From Longimicrobium sp. (lineage in GTDB: Bacteria > Gemmatimonadota > Gemmatimonadetes > Longimicrobiales > Longimicrobiaceae): 5,303 bases of DNA. How positions within the stretch are numbered: the stretch's first letter is position 1; the number at the start of each line of letters is the position of its first letter. The stretch is from NCBI GenBank assembly GCA_030446945.1, contig JAUJMI010000283.1:1-5303 (forward strand). Reading direction: 5' to 3'. Position numbers and translations under genes: made by a program. Shown in pieces: positions 1-5,303 of this stretch. The notes under the pieces are model-generated. The model saw nothing but the letters and a program-made list of their open reading frames with translations, made no database searches and was not told the origin of the DNA.

Positions 1-67
1 CGTGCATCAGCTCGGAATCGGCGGTGTTCATCTGGCAGCCGTACGTCTCGATGTAGGCTCGCTTCAT
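1..67 (-). CDS. miaB: tRNA-2-methylthio-N6-dimethylallyladenosine synthase MiaB, N-terminal fragment (cut by left edge)
   Basis: Read on the minus strand from the ATG at 67, the first 22 codons give MKRAYIETYGCQMNTADSEL followed by Met-His, and the frame is open at the window edge. The block YIETYGCQMNTADSE is the start of the N-terminal domain of radical-SAM methylthiotransferases. Cys11 would be the first of the three cysteines that hold the auxiliary 4Fe-4S cluster. The QMN-x-x-DSE form is typical of MiaB rather than of RimO or MtaB. MiaB adds a methylthio group to isopentenyl-adenosine 37 of tRNAs that read UNN codons, in the cytoplasm. The start is chosen because the family motif begins a few residues after it and no in-frame ATG or GTG with family similarity lies just upstream. 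No good Shine-Dalgarno is visible. The gene is 193 bases downstream of glyA, behind a probable terminator, so it is probably transcribed on its own. The fragment is partial only because of the window edge. Confidence 0.9.
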   Translation of the reverse strand, partial: MKRAYIETYGCQMNTADSELMH

Positions 68-132
68 GGCCGGGACTTCGGGGGACGCGGGATGGCACGG
101 AGGCTTGGGTACACCGGTGCGGCGCGTGGGTT

Positions 133-212
133 CGGAACCGCAGGGATCGGGGATTAGGGATGAGGGATTGGGAAAAGCGGAACTGCAGGGATTGGGGATG
201 GGGATTGGGGGG
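133..212 (+). repeat. Degenerate G-rich direct repeat with two G-quadruplex motifs
   Basis: Two 20-base copies, at 133-152 and 178-197, differ at two positions; the first reads CGGAACCGCAGGGATCGGGG. A third, shorter GGAACCGC copy starts at 211, and inverted copies lie at 221-227 and 256-262. Each full copy runs into GGGATT/GGGATG-like units. G-runs at 143-145, 149-152, 157-159, 164-166 and 170-172 make one canonical G-quadruplex motif, with all loops of 3 to 4 bases. Runs at 188-190, 194-197, 200-203 and 207-212 make a second. The G-rich strand is the plus strand, so transcripts of glyA and miaB would carry the C-rich side. The role is unknown. Together with the hairpin at 180-262 this accounts for most of the gap between miaB and glyA. 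Confidence 0.7.
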
Positions 213-262
213 AACCGCGGGCGGTTCATCCCCCATGCGCCATCCCCTCATCCCCGCAGTTC
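173..262 (-). terminator. Long inverted repeat after glyA, probable transcription terminator
   Basis: The outer arms GAACTGC (180-186) and GCAGTTC (256-262) pair exactly. Inside them, the G-rich stretch from 188 pairs imperfectly with the C-rich stretch 241-255. A central hairpin pairs GAACCGC (212-218) with GCGGTTC (221-227), and a G-run next to it faces CCCCC at 230-234. In the direction of glyA transcription the structure begins inside the glyA stop codon and is followed five bases later by TTTT (complement of 173-176). A strong GC stem with a short T-run fits an intrinsic-type terminator, but the T-run is short and the outer stem has mismatches. The structure could instead protect the mRNA 3' end or be a mobile repeat unit. 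Confidence 0.5.
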
Positions 263-1514
263 AGACCCGGACCCAGTCCGCGTAGAGCGGGAACCGATCA
301 CACATCTCGCGGATCTCGCCGCGGACCGCGTCGGCGACCGCCTCGTCTTCGGGGGCGGTGACGACGCGGTCGATGAGGAGGGCGATGGCGCGCATCTCGT
401 CGGGGCCGAGGCCGCGGGTGGTGAGCGCCGGGGTGCCGATGCGGATCCCCGAGGTCACGAAGGGGGACTCCGTCTCGCCGGGGACCGTGTTCTTGTTGAC
501 GGTGATCCCGGCGCGGTCCAGCGCTTTCTCGGCCACCTTGCCGGTGACGCCCTTGCTGCGCAGGTCCACCAGCACCAGGTGGTTGTCCGTGCCGCCGGAG
601 ACCAGGGTGAAGCCGCGCTCCATGAGGCCGGCCGCCAGCGCCTGCGCGTTCTCGATCACGCGGCCGCTGTAGATGGAGAAGTCGGGCTGCAGCGCCTCGC
701 CGAAGGCGACGGCCTTGGCGGCGATCACGTGCATCAGCGGGCCACCCTGGACGCCGGGGAAGATCTGCTTGTCGATCGCCTTGGCGTGCTCCGCGCGCGA
801 CAGGATCAGGCCGCCGCGGGGGCCGCGCAGCGTCTTGTGCGTGGTCGAGGTCACCACGTCCGCAAAGGGGACCGGGGACGGATGGTGGCCCGTCGCCACC
901 AGGCCGGCGATGTGGGCCATGTCCACGAACAGCCGCGCGCCGCTCTCGCGCGCGATCTCGCCCATCACCTCGAAGTCGATCTGCCGCGGGTACGCGCTGG
1001 CACCGGCGACGATCACCTTGGGCCGCACCTGCATCGCCTGGTCGCGCAGGGCGGAGTAGTCGATGCGGTGGTCGTCCGGCCGCACGCCGTACGCGGCTAC
1101 CCTGTACAGGCGCCCGCTGAAGTTGACCGGCGAGCCGTGCGTCAGGTGCCCGCCCTCGGAAAGGTTCATTCCGAGCAGGGTGTCGCCGGGCTCCATCAGC
1201 GCGAAGTACACGGCCATGTTGGCCTGCGCGCCGCTGTGCGGCTGCACGTTGGCGTGCTCGGCGCCGAAGAGGCCGAGGAGGCGCTCCTGCGCCAGCCGCT
1301 CCACCTCGTCCACCACCTCGCACCCGCCGTAGTAGCGTTTTCCGGGGTACCCTTCGGCGTACTTGTTGGTGAGCACCGAGCCCATCGCCTCCAGCACCGC
1401 GCGGGAAACGAAGTTCTCCGAGGCGATCATCTCCAGCTGGTGCTCCTGCCGGGCGGCCTCTTCGCCGATCAGGCGGTGGATGTCCGGATCTGCGGCCCTC
1501 AACGCGTCTTGCAT
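261..1514 (-). CDS. glyA: Serine hydroxymethyltransferase
   Basis: This 417-residue protein has the usual length of bacterial SHMT. The cytoplasmic, PLP-dependent enzyme converts serine and tetrahydrofolate to glycine and 5,10-methylene-tetrahydrofolate, the main source of one-carbon units for purine, thymidylate and methionine synthesis. Visible motifs in order are: the N-terminal block with IASENFVS (30-37); the substrate and dimer-interface block [13 protein letters not shown] (52-64); His123 in GGHLTHG, which stacks on [12 protein letters not shown] with Asp198 and His201; the PLP Schiff-base lysine Lys227 in [13 protein letters not shown]; and SGIRIGTPA with the carboxylate-binding Arg358. 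No key residue is missing. The ATG at 1514 is supported by a GGAG box six bases upstream and by the typical start of the family. The nearest minus-strand gene upstream ends 258 bases away, so glyA probably has its own promoter. The stop codon lies at the foot of the terminator-like hairpin. Confidence 0.97.
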   Translation of the reverse strand: MQDALRAADPDIHRLIGEEAARQEHQLEMIASENFVSRAVLEAMGSVLTNKYAEGYPGKRYYGGCEVVDEVERLAQERLLGLFGAEHANVQPHSGAQANMAVYFALMEPGDTLLGMNLSEGGHLTHGSPVNFSGRLYRVAAYGVRPDDHRIDYSALRDQAMQVRPKVIVAGASAYPRQIDFEVMGEIARESGARLFVDMAHIAGLVATGHHPSPVPFADVVTSTTHKTLRGPRGGLILSRAEHAKAIDKQIFPGVQGGPLMHVIAAKAVAFGEALQPDFSIYSGRVIENAQALAAGLMERGFTLVSGGTDNHLVLVDLRSKGVTGKVAEKALDRAGITVNKNTVPGETESPFVTSGIRIGTPALTTRGLGPDEMRAIALLIDRVVTAPEDEAVADAVRGEIREMCDRFPLYADWVRV

Positions 1515-1520
1515 GTCTGT

Positions 1521-1524
1521 CTCC
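1521..1524 (-). promoter_or_regulatory. Ribosome binding site of glyA
   Basis: The minus strand reads ACGGAGACAGACATG, which places a GGAG Shine-Dalgarno core six bases before the glyA ATG. It supports the start at 1514 over longer versions of the frame. Confidence 0.7.
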
Positions 1525-1553
1525 GTGCGGCGGCGGTCGTTCGGAAGCGCGGG

Positions 1554-1582
1554 AAGTTAGCGCAACGGGCGCCGCGGGTCGA
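1554..1582 (-). promoter_or_regulatory. Candidate sigma-70-like promoter of glyA
   Basis: On the minus strand TCGACC (complement of 1577-1582) is separated by exactly 17 bases from TAACTT (complement of 1554-1559). They match TTGACA at four of six positions and TATAAT at three of six, including the first TA and the last T. Transcription would start near 1547 and give a leader of about 30 bases that contains the GGAG box. Position and spacing are right but the boxes are weak, so this is only a candidate. Confidence 0.35.
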
Positions 1583-1615
1583 GAGCGGGCTGCTTGGTTG
1601 TGAGGAACGGCAGGG

Positions 1616-1644
1616 CCCACGCGGAGGCGCGGAGACGTAGAGAG
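1616..1644. repeat. Possible dispersed intergenic repeat (CTCTACGTCTCCGCG type)
   Basis: The minus strand begins CTCTACGTCTCCGCGCCTCC and continues with GCGTGGG. The core is an imperfect 8-base tandem on the plus strand (GCGGAGGC then GCGGAGAC). From memory, similar phrases recur between genes in high-GC bacteria of this kind, but only one copy is present here, so its repeat status cannot be shown from the window. It lies between the antitoxin-like relic and the glyA promoter candidate. Confidence 0.3.
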
Positions 1645-1666
1645 TGGCACGGCGGGTTCCGGATCG

Positions 1667-1768
1667 ATCCTCGCCGCGTCTGAGCGCCATGATCTCGTCG
1701 GTGCTCATGCCCCCCTTGGCCCGCCGCCGCATGTGCTCAACGAACGAGCGTTCCCCTGCGGGCCTCCA
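1667..1768 (-). pseudogene. Possible C-terminal relic of a VapB-type antitoxin
   Basis: One minus-strand frame between the membrane protein and glyA reads GERSFVEHMRRRAKGG followed by MSTDEIMALRRGED. The GG-M/L-S/T-T-DEIMAL-x-RGE ending resembles the C-terminal tail of VapB-like antitoxins whose partners are PIN-domain toxins; this is recalled by eye, without a search. No N-terminal DNA-binding part is present: upstream the frame runs into the end of the membrane protein gene in another phase. Downstream there is no stop after RGED, and the frame runs on through the repeat-like element into the glyA start region. No PIN toxin follows. This is best read as a decayed fragment, but it could be a chance resemblance in high-GC DNA. 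Confidence 0.3.
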
Positions 1769-1772
1769 GGCG

Positions 1773-2522
1773 CTACGCGAGGGCGGGGGGTGCGTCGGGC
1801 TCCGCGTCGTTCATCTCGCTCGCGAGAAACTCCACGTCGAAGCCTTCCTGCCGGATGCGCAGATCGTAGTACAGGACGGTCGTCACCACGCTGACGAACG
1901 GATAAATGATGCAGAGCACCAATCCGACCAGGGGCTCCGCGAACCGCTCGTCGATCCCCAGAAGCCCGACACCCGCGCCCAGACCGACGATGGCGCCCAG
2001 GAACACCACGCCGAAGATCACCCACGCCATGATCATCGTGGCCAGGATGTGGCCGACGTACCCCTTCGCCAGCGCGCGCGAGCGGCCGTACGACTTGGAG
2101 GCGCCGGCGCCTTCCAGCATCACGACGGCGGGCATCGCAAAGGTCCAGGCGTAGAAGATGAACGCGGGGATCACGAGCAGGAGGAGCCCGACAATGATCA
2201 TGAGCCCCTGAATGAGTGCCGCTCCGAAGATGCTGCCGAAGCGTCTGAGGACCTCGCCTATGCTCCGCCGGATGTCCGTCTCCTCCCCCATGTAGATGTC
2301 CGACACGACGACCACCACCACCGTGCTCGCCACCAGCGTGAGGACGCGGTCCGCGATGCCCGAGACGGGGTGCCCCTCGGGCAACGCGAACGCGAGAAGG
2401 ATGCTCGGCACGAGGAACACGGCCGACGCGAGCACCACCACGCCGTAGTGTGTGCGGAGGATCTGGAACGCGGCGTCCAGGATGTCGCCGGGGCCGCGGG
2501 CGCGGAGGAGGGGAGCCTGCAT
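1773..2522 (-). CDS. Polytopic membrane protein of unknown function (resembles GPDPase membrane-domain family)
   Basis: The 249-residue protein has no signal peptide and about five or six hydrophobic segments, near residues 27-47, 58-76, 97-135 (long enough for two spans), 157-187 and 196-218. A short amphipathic N-terminus (GPGDILDAAFQILRTHYG) leads into the first span. The charged loops YGRSRALAKGYVGHIL (145-160) and YYDLRIRQEGFDVEFL (218-233) match the pattern of inner-membrane proteins related to the membrane domain of glycerophosphoryl diester phosphodiesterases, where an alternating DLRxRxEGFD-like tail is common. No catalytic domain is attached, so no reaction can be assigned. The C-terminus ends in a soluble acidic and Ala/Pro-rich tail. 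The ATG at 2522 is chosen because GGAG lies four bases upstream; the same frame is open much further upstream but there it overlaps the helicase gene and reads as an Arg/Ala/Pro shadow. It follows the helicase by 125 bases. Confidence 0.8.
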   Translation of the reverse strand: MQAPLLRARGPGDILDAAFQILRTHYGVVVLASAVFLVPSILLAFALPEGHPVSGIADRVLTLVASTVVVVVVSDIYMGEETDIRRSIGEVLRRFGSIFGAALIQGLMIIVGLLLLVIPAFIFYAWTFAMPAVVMLEGAGASKSYGRSRALAKGYVGHILATMIMAWVIFGVVFLGAIVGLGAGVGLLGIDERFAEPLVGLVLCIIYPFVSVVTTVLYYDLRIRQEGFDVEFLASEMNDAEPDAPPALA

Positions 2523-2526
2523 GGTT

Positions 2527-2530
2527 CTCC
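2527..2530 (-). promoter_or_regulatory. Ribosome binding site of the membrane protein gene
   Basis: The minus strand reads CCCGGAGAACCATG. The GGAG core is four bases before the ATG at 2522, somewhat close but usable. It decides the start of the membrane protein within a frame that stays open for more than a kilobase upstream. Confidence 0.55.
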
Positions 2531-2647
2531 GGGTCGTGCGAGGTTCTGCGCGCGGGACGTGCGCGCGCGGGTGGGCGAAACGGCAACGAGGAGAAGCGCG
2601 AGGACAAGAACGGCTTGAACCACGCGCTTTCGAAACGCCTGGCGCCC

Positions 2648-5303
2648 TCACCCCGGCGGTGGATCCAGCGTCCAGAGATGGCAGCGCGCGGTGACGGTAG
2701 TGCCGTCGGGGGCGGGGAGCTCGATATGGCGGACGGGGCCCGCGGCCTCGGCGTACCCCTTCACCGCCAGCGATGCGCCCATCACCCGCTCGTCGCGCGG
2801 GAGGGTGCGCAGGACGTCCTGGCTGAGGAAGACGACCAGCTTGGCGCGCGGACGGGTGATGGCGACGTTGAAGCGGTTCGGGTTGAGGAGGAACGACGCC
2901 TCGCGCTCCGCGTACTCCCGGTCCGCCACGGCGTAGGAGACGACGATCATCTCGCGCTCGTTCCCCTGCATCCGCTCCACCGTGTCGACCACGGGAAGCT
3001 CCTCGCGCGGCCAGCCGCCCGCCACCAGCTCGCCCAGGATGGCGCTGTTCTGCGCGCGGTGCGGCGAGATGGCGGCGAAGGCGTGGGCGCGGAACGTCTC
3101 CGCCGTGTACGGGTCGCCGGTGGACGGGTCGCGCATCCCCGCACGCGCCAGGCGCGCGAGGCGGGCGACGAGGCCGCCCTCGAACGGGTTGCGGGCGGTG
3201 GCGCGCACGCCGTCGTAGGTGCAGAAGACCACGGCGTCGTCGGGGCGGAAGAAGACATCCCAGAGGAGCGCGTCCAGTGGGTCGATGAAGGCACCCGGTG
3301 CCTCCAGCGTGAGCCGCCAGTCCGGCACCTTGGAGACGAGCCCCGGATAGAAGACGCGGCGCGGATAGCGCACCAGCGCCCGGTTCATCCGCCGGCTCTC
3401 GCGCAGCATGAAGTGCCCGAAGTTCGCGGAGAAGTGCGAGAAGGCGGAGCCGAAGAGGGTGTTCTCCGCGTCGTAGCTGCCGCGGATGATGGGGGCGAGC
3501 TGCCGATCGTCGCCGCACAGGATCACCCGCCCGCCGCGGCGGATGGAAGAGAGCGCGATCAGCGAGTCTGCCACCTTCATCTGCGACGCTTCGTCGATCA
3601 CGACGACGTCGAAGAGCGGGCGGACCGGCGCGTCGGCCGAATCCTCGCCTTCGTCCGCAGAGGCGGCGTTCATCGCACGCATCTGCTTCCACAGCGACCA
3701 CACGGTGGAGCCCACCACCACCGGCTCGTTACGCGCGTCCGAATCGGCGAGAATGCGCTTGAGGTGCGTGTCAGGAGCGAGGGCGTCGAGGCCGTGCAGG
3801 TCGGCGTCGGCCTCGCTCCCGCGCCCCTCGAGTTTCACCAAGCGCAGCGGGTTGGAGATGCCGCTCCCGGCCAGCTCGCGCGCGATCCGCACCAGCACGT
3901 TGACGACGGCCCGGTGCGTGGCGGCGCTCACCAGGATGCGGCAAGGCCGCCCGGCGCGCTTCGCCGCCGCCGCGATGCCGATCAGCATCCACGCCAGCAG
4001 GTACGTCTTCCCCGTCCCCGGCGGCCCCCAGACGACGGATACTTCCCTGCCGAAGACAGCGCGCCACGCCTCCTCCTGCTCCGCGTTCAGCACCGGGCGA
4101 CCGAAGGCGGCGCTCGCGGGCGCCACGGCGTCTTGCCACGCGGCTTCCGCGTCGAAGGGCGCCAGGAGCCAGCCGGCCGGCCGCTCGCCGCGCAGCACGC
4201 CCCGCACGAGTTCCGCCTCGCCGCGGCCGGCGGCGAGGGCGCGCAGGGTGGCGACGACGCGGCGGGTGTTGAAGTCGGCCTCCGCGCGGTCCAGCACGCA
4301 GACGCGGCCGAAGTCGATCAGACCTTCCTCTTCCGCGCGCGCGAAGCCGTACTCGGAGGCCAGCGTCATGCGCGGCGGATAGGCGGCGAGATCGTAGTCC
4401 ACCAGCTCCGCGGCCAGCTTGCGGCGCAGCCACGGCTTGCGATGTGTCTCGGTGAGGGTACGCCCGTCGTCGTTGGTCAGCAGGAGCGCGAAGTCGCCGG
4501 GGCGGAGCTTGGCCTCGCGGCACTCGGGATCGAAGGAGAAGACGGCGCTGCCATCCTCGCGCATCTCCTCCAGCGCCACGCCGCTGATGCACTCGAAGCG
4601 GCGCGCGCGGTCGTGCGTGGGGAGCGCGTGCAGCGAGCGGATGGCCGTGCTCTCCTCCGCCGCCTCCAGCTCGGTGAGCATGCGCAGCGACTCCAGCAGC
4701 GGGTCCGCGATGGGATCGCCCGGTGACGGATTCGCCGCGAGGGCCGCGGGTTCCAGCTTCAGGCGCGGCTCGCCTTTGCGCCGCGCCGCGCGGTCGCGCA
4801 CGGCGCGCACGACCGAGTCCAACGCCGCCAGCTTCGACTCCACCGTGCGCACGATCTCGGCGCGCACTTCGTCCGGACTCTGCTCCGCCTCGCCGGCGCG
4901 GAAGGGGCGGCGGTTCCAGACGTTGTGGATGCGCTCGAACGCCACCTGGCTGGAGAAGGGCGATCCGTACGTGCCGCGCGGGCGGTGTACCCACGGCTTC
5001 ACCTCCGGCTGCAGCGCCTCGGAGACCCGCGCCAGCTCCCAGGCGTACGGTACCGGGATCGCGTAGAGCTCCGCCACCACGTCCAGCAGGATCGTCCCCG
5101 GCGCGGTGGAGGCCGGCCGCGCCCCGTCGCCGCCGGGAAAGAGGAGCGCGGCCATCGCGGCGATCGCCGGCTGCGCGTCCACGTCCCCCAGGTGGCGCTG
5201 AAGGAGCCCGCGCAGGATCTCCAGCTCCAGCGACTCGTAGACGAAGAAGTGCATCGAGCGCCCCGGCCCCGCCTCGCCGGCGAGCGCCGCGCCCAGGTGG
5301 CCG
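2648..5303 (-). CDS. Superfamily 1 (Upf1/Dna2-like) DNA/RNA helicase, N-terminus beyond right edge
   Basis: The frame gives 884 residues and is still open at the window edge. Residues here are numbered from the Met at 5254, with 16 more codons visible upstream. The C-terminal half is a complete SF1B helicase: Q-motif-like LNAEQEEAW (389-397), Walker A GPPGTGKT (410-417), motif Ia SAATHRAV (443-450), Walker B VVIDEASQM (551-559), motif III GDDRQLAPI (581-589), ESRRMNRAL (619-627), ISPHRAQN (729-736), motif V VDTVERMQGNERE (756-768) and motif VI RFNVAITRPRAKL (794-806). It should use ATP to move along or unwind nucleic acid. Residues 220-300 look like a beta-rich insert before the helicase core. 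The first 120 residues (HFFVYESLELEILRGLLQRHL, then GTILLDVVAELYAIPVPYAWEL) resemble the linker of TM0106-type RecB nuclease-helicase fusions, so a nuclease domain may precede it. That part is inference. The Met at 5254 is very probably internal. Motif VI has TRPRAK where TRARxK is usual. An acidic linker at about 530-545 lies before Walker B. Confidence 0.9.
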   Translation of the reverse strand, partial: GHLGAALAGEAGPGRSMHFFVYESLELEILRGLLQRHLGDVDAQPAIAAMAALLFPGGDGARPASTAPGTILLDVVAELYAIPVPYAWELARVSEALQPEVKPWVHRPRGTYGSPFSSQVAFERIHNVWNRRPFRAGEAEQSPDEVRAEIVRTVESKLAALDSVVRAVRDRAARRKGEPRLKLEPAALAANPSPGDPIADPLLESLRMLTELEAAEESTAIRSLHALPTHDRARRFECISGVALEEMREDGSAVFSFDPECREAKLRPGDFALLLTNDDGRTLTETHRKPWLRRKLAAELVDYDLAAYPPRMTLASEYGFARAEEEGLIDFGRVCVLDRAEADFNTRRVVATLRALAAGRGEAELVRGVLRGERPAGWLLAPFDAEAAWQDAVAPASAAFGRPVLNAEQEEAWRAVFGREVSVVWGPPGTGKTYLLAWMLIGIAAAAKRAGRPCRILVSAATHRAVVNVLVRIARELAGSGISNPLRLVKLEGRGSEADADLHGLDALAPDTHLKRILADSDARNEPVVVGSTVWSLWKQMRAMNAASADEGEDSADAPVRPLFDVVVIDEASQMKVADSLIALSSIRRGGRVILCGDDRQLAPIIRGSYDAENTLFGSAFSHFSANFGHFMLRESRRMNRALVRYPRRVFYPGLVSKVPDWRLTLEAPGAFIDPLDALLWDVFFRPDDAVVFCTYDGVRATARNPFEGGLVARLARLARAGMRDPSTGDPYTAETFRAHAFAAISPHRAQNSAILGELVAGGWPREELPVVDTVERMQGNEREMIVVSYAVADREYAEREASFLLNPNRFNVAITRPRAKLVVFLSQDVLRTLPRDERVMGASLAVKGYAEAAGPVRHIELPAPDGTTVTARCHLWTLDPPPG

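Noticed and set aside
133..212. G-rich repeat as a CRISPR array
   Set aside because: Units are only about 20 bases, imperfect, and separated by more of the same G-rich sequence rather than unique spacers; no cas gene is present.
66..1640. Plus-strand open frame of 524 residues across glyA
   Set aside because: It is antisense to glyA, which is certain from its active-site motifs. The product is rich in His, Arg, Gly and Val with no recognisable domain, as expected for an opposite-strand shadow in high-GC DNA.
2258..2623. GTG-started frame with a signal-peptide-like beginning (VQAVLVLALLLVAVSP)
   Set aside because: The hydrophobic start is suggestive, but the frame then runs out of phase through the membrane protein and reads as a Ser/Arg/Pro-rich shadow. 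No ribosome binding site was seen.
2523..2647. Gap between helicase and membrane protein as a regulatory region
   Set aside because: Apart from the ribosome binding site, no convincing promoter boxes, terminator hairpin or small gene could be identified in these 125 bases.
1773..3701. Longer version of the membrane protein starting at 3701
   Set aside because: The extra 393 residues overlap the helicase gene and are Arg/Ala/Pro-rich without family resemblance; the ATG at 2522 has a GGAG box.
2450..4726. Plus-strand open frame of 758 residues across the helicase
   Set aside because: It is antisense to the helicase motifs and has a low-complexity Arg/Gly/Ala/His-rich product with no domain, so it is a GC shadow.
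5252..5254. ATG at 5254 as the true helicase start
   Set aside because: The frame stays open and coding-like for the remaining 16 codons to the edge, no Shine-Dalgarno is visible in front of it, and the residues around it resemble the middle of a longer fusion protein.

Overview
This is a high-GC bacterial segment in which every convincing gene lies on the minus strand, so the right edge is the upstream end. The reading order is: a large superfamily 1 helicase cut by the right edge (2648-5303), a polytopic membrane protein (1773-2522), serine hydroxymethyltransferase glyA (261-1514), and the first 22 codons of the tRNA methylthiotransferase miaB, cut by the left edge (1-67). The composition, the GGGATT-type intergenic repeats, and the style of the membrane protein and helicase fit a Gemmatimonadota or Longimicrobium-like soil bacterium. 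That placement is an impression from the sequence, not a demonstrated assignment.

Left region (1-260). The MiaB start is unmistakable from its N-terminal iron-sulphur motif. Between it and glyA are 193 bases of non-coding DNA: a degenerate G-rich repeat with two canonical G-quadruplex motifs on the plus strand, and a long inverted repeat that closes on the glyA stop codon and probably ends its transcript.

Middle region (261-2522). GlyA is intact, with all the main catalytic residues, a clear ribosome binding site and a weak candidate promoter. The 258-base gap upstream holds what looks like the broken C-terminal end of a VapB-type antitoxin, and a short element resembling a dispersed intergenic repeat. 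Next comes an intact 249-residue membrane protein of unknown function, with its own ribosome binding site.

Right region (2523-5303). A 125-base gap with no recognised feature separates the membrane protein from the helicase. The helicase has a full set of Upf1/Dna2-like SF1 motifs in its C-terminal half. Its reading frame stays open to the window edge, so its N-terminus is missing. The visible N-terminal part resembles the linker of proteins that join a RecB-like nuclease to this helicase, which suggests a nuclease domain just outside the window.

The genes do not form an obvious pathway. GlyA (one-carbon and glycine metabolism) and MiaB (tRNA modification) are housekeeping functions, and the helicase probably belongs to DNA repair or nucleic-acid processing. 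No complete defence system, CRISPR array, insertion sequence or RNA gene was found. The best unexplained items are the G-rich repeat and hairpin, the antitoxin-like relic, and the unseen N-terminus of the helicase.
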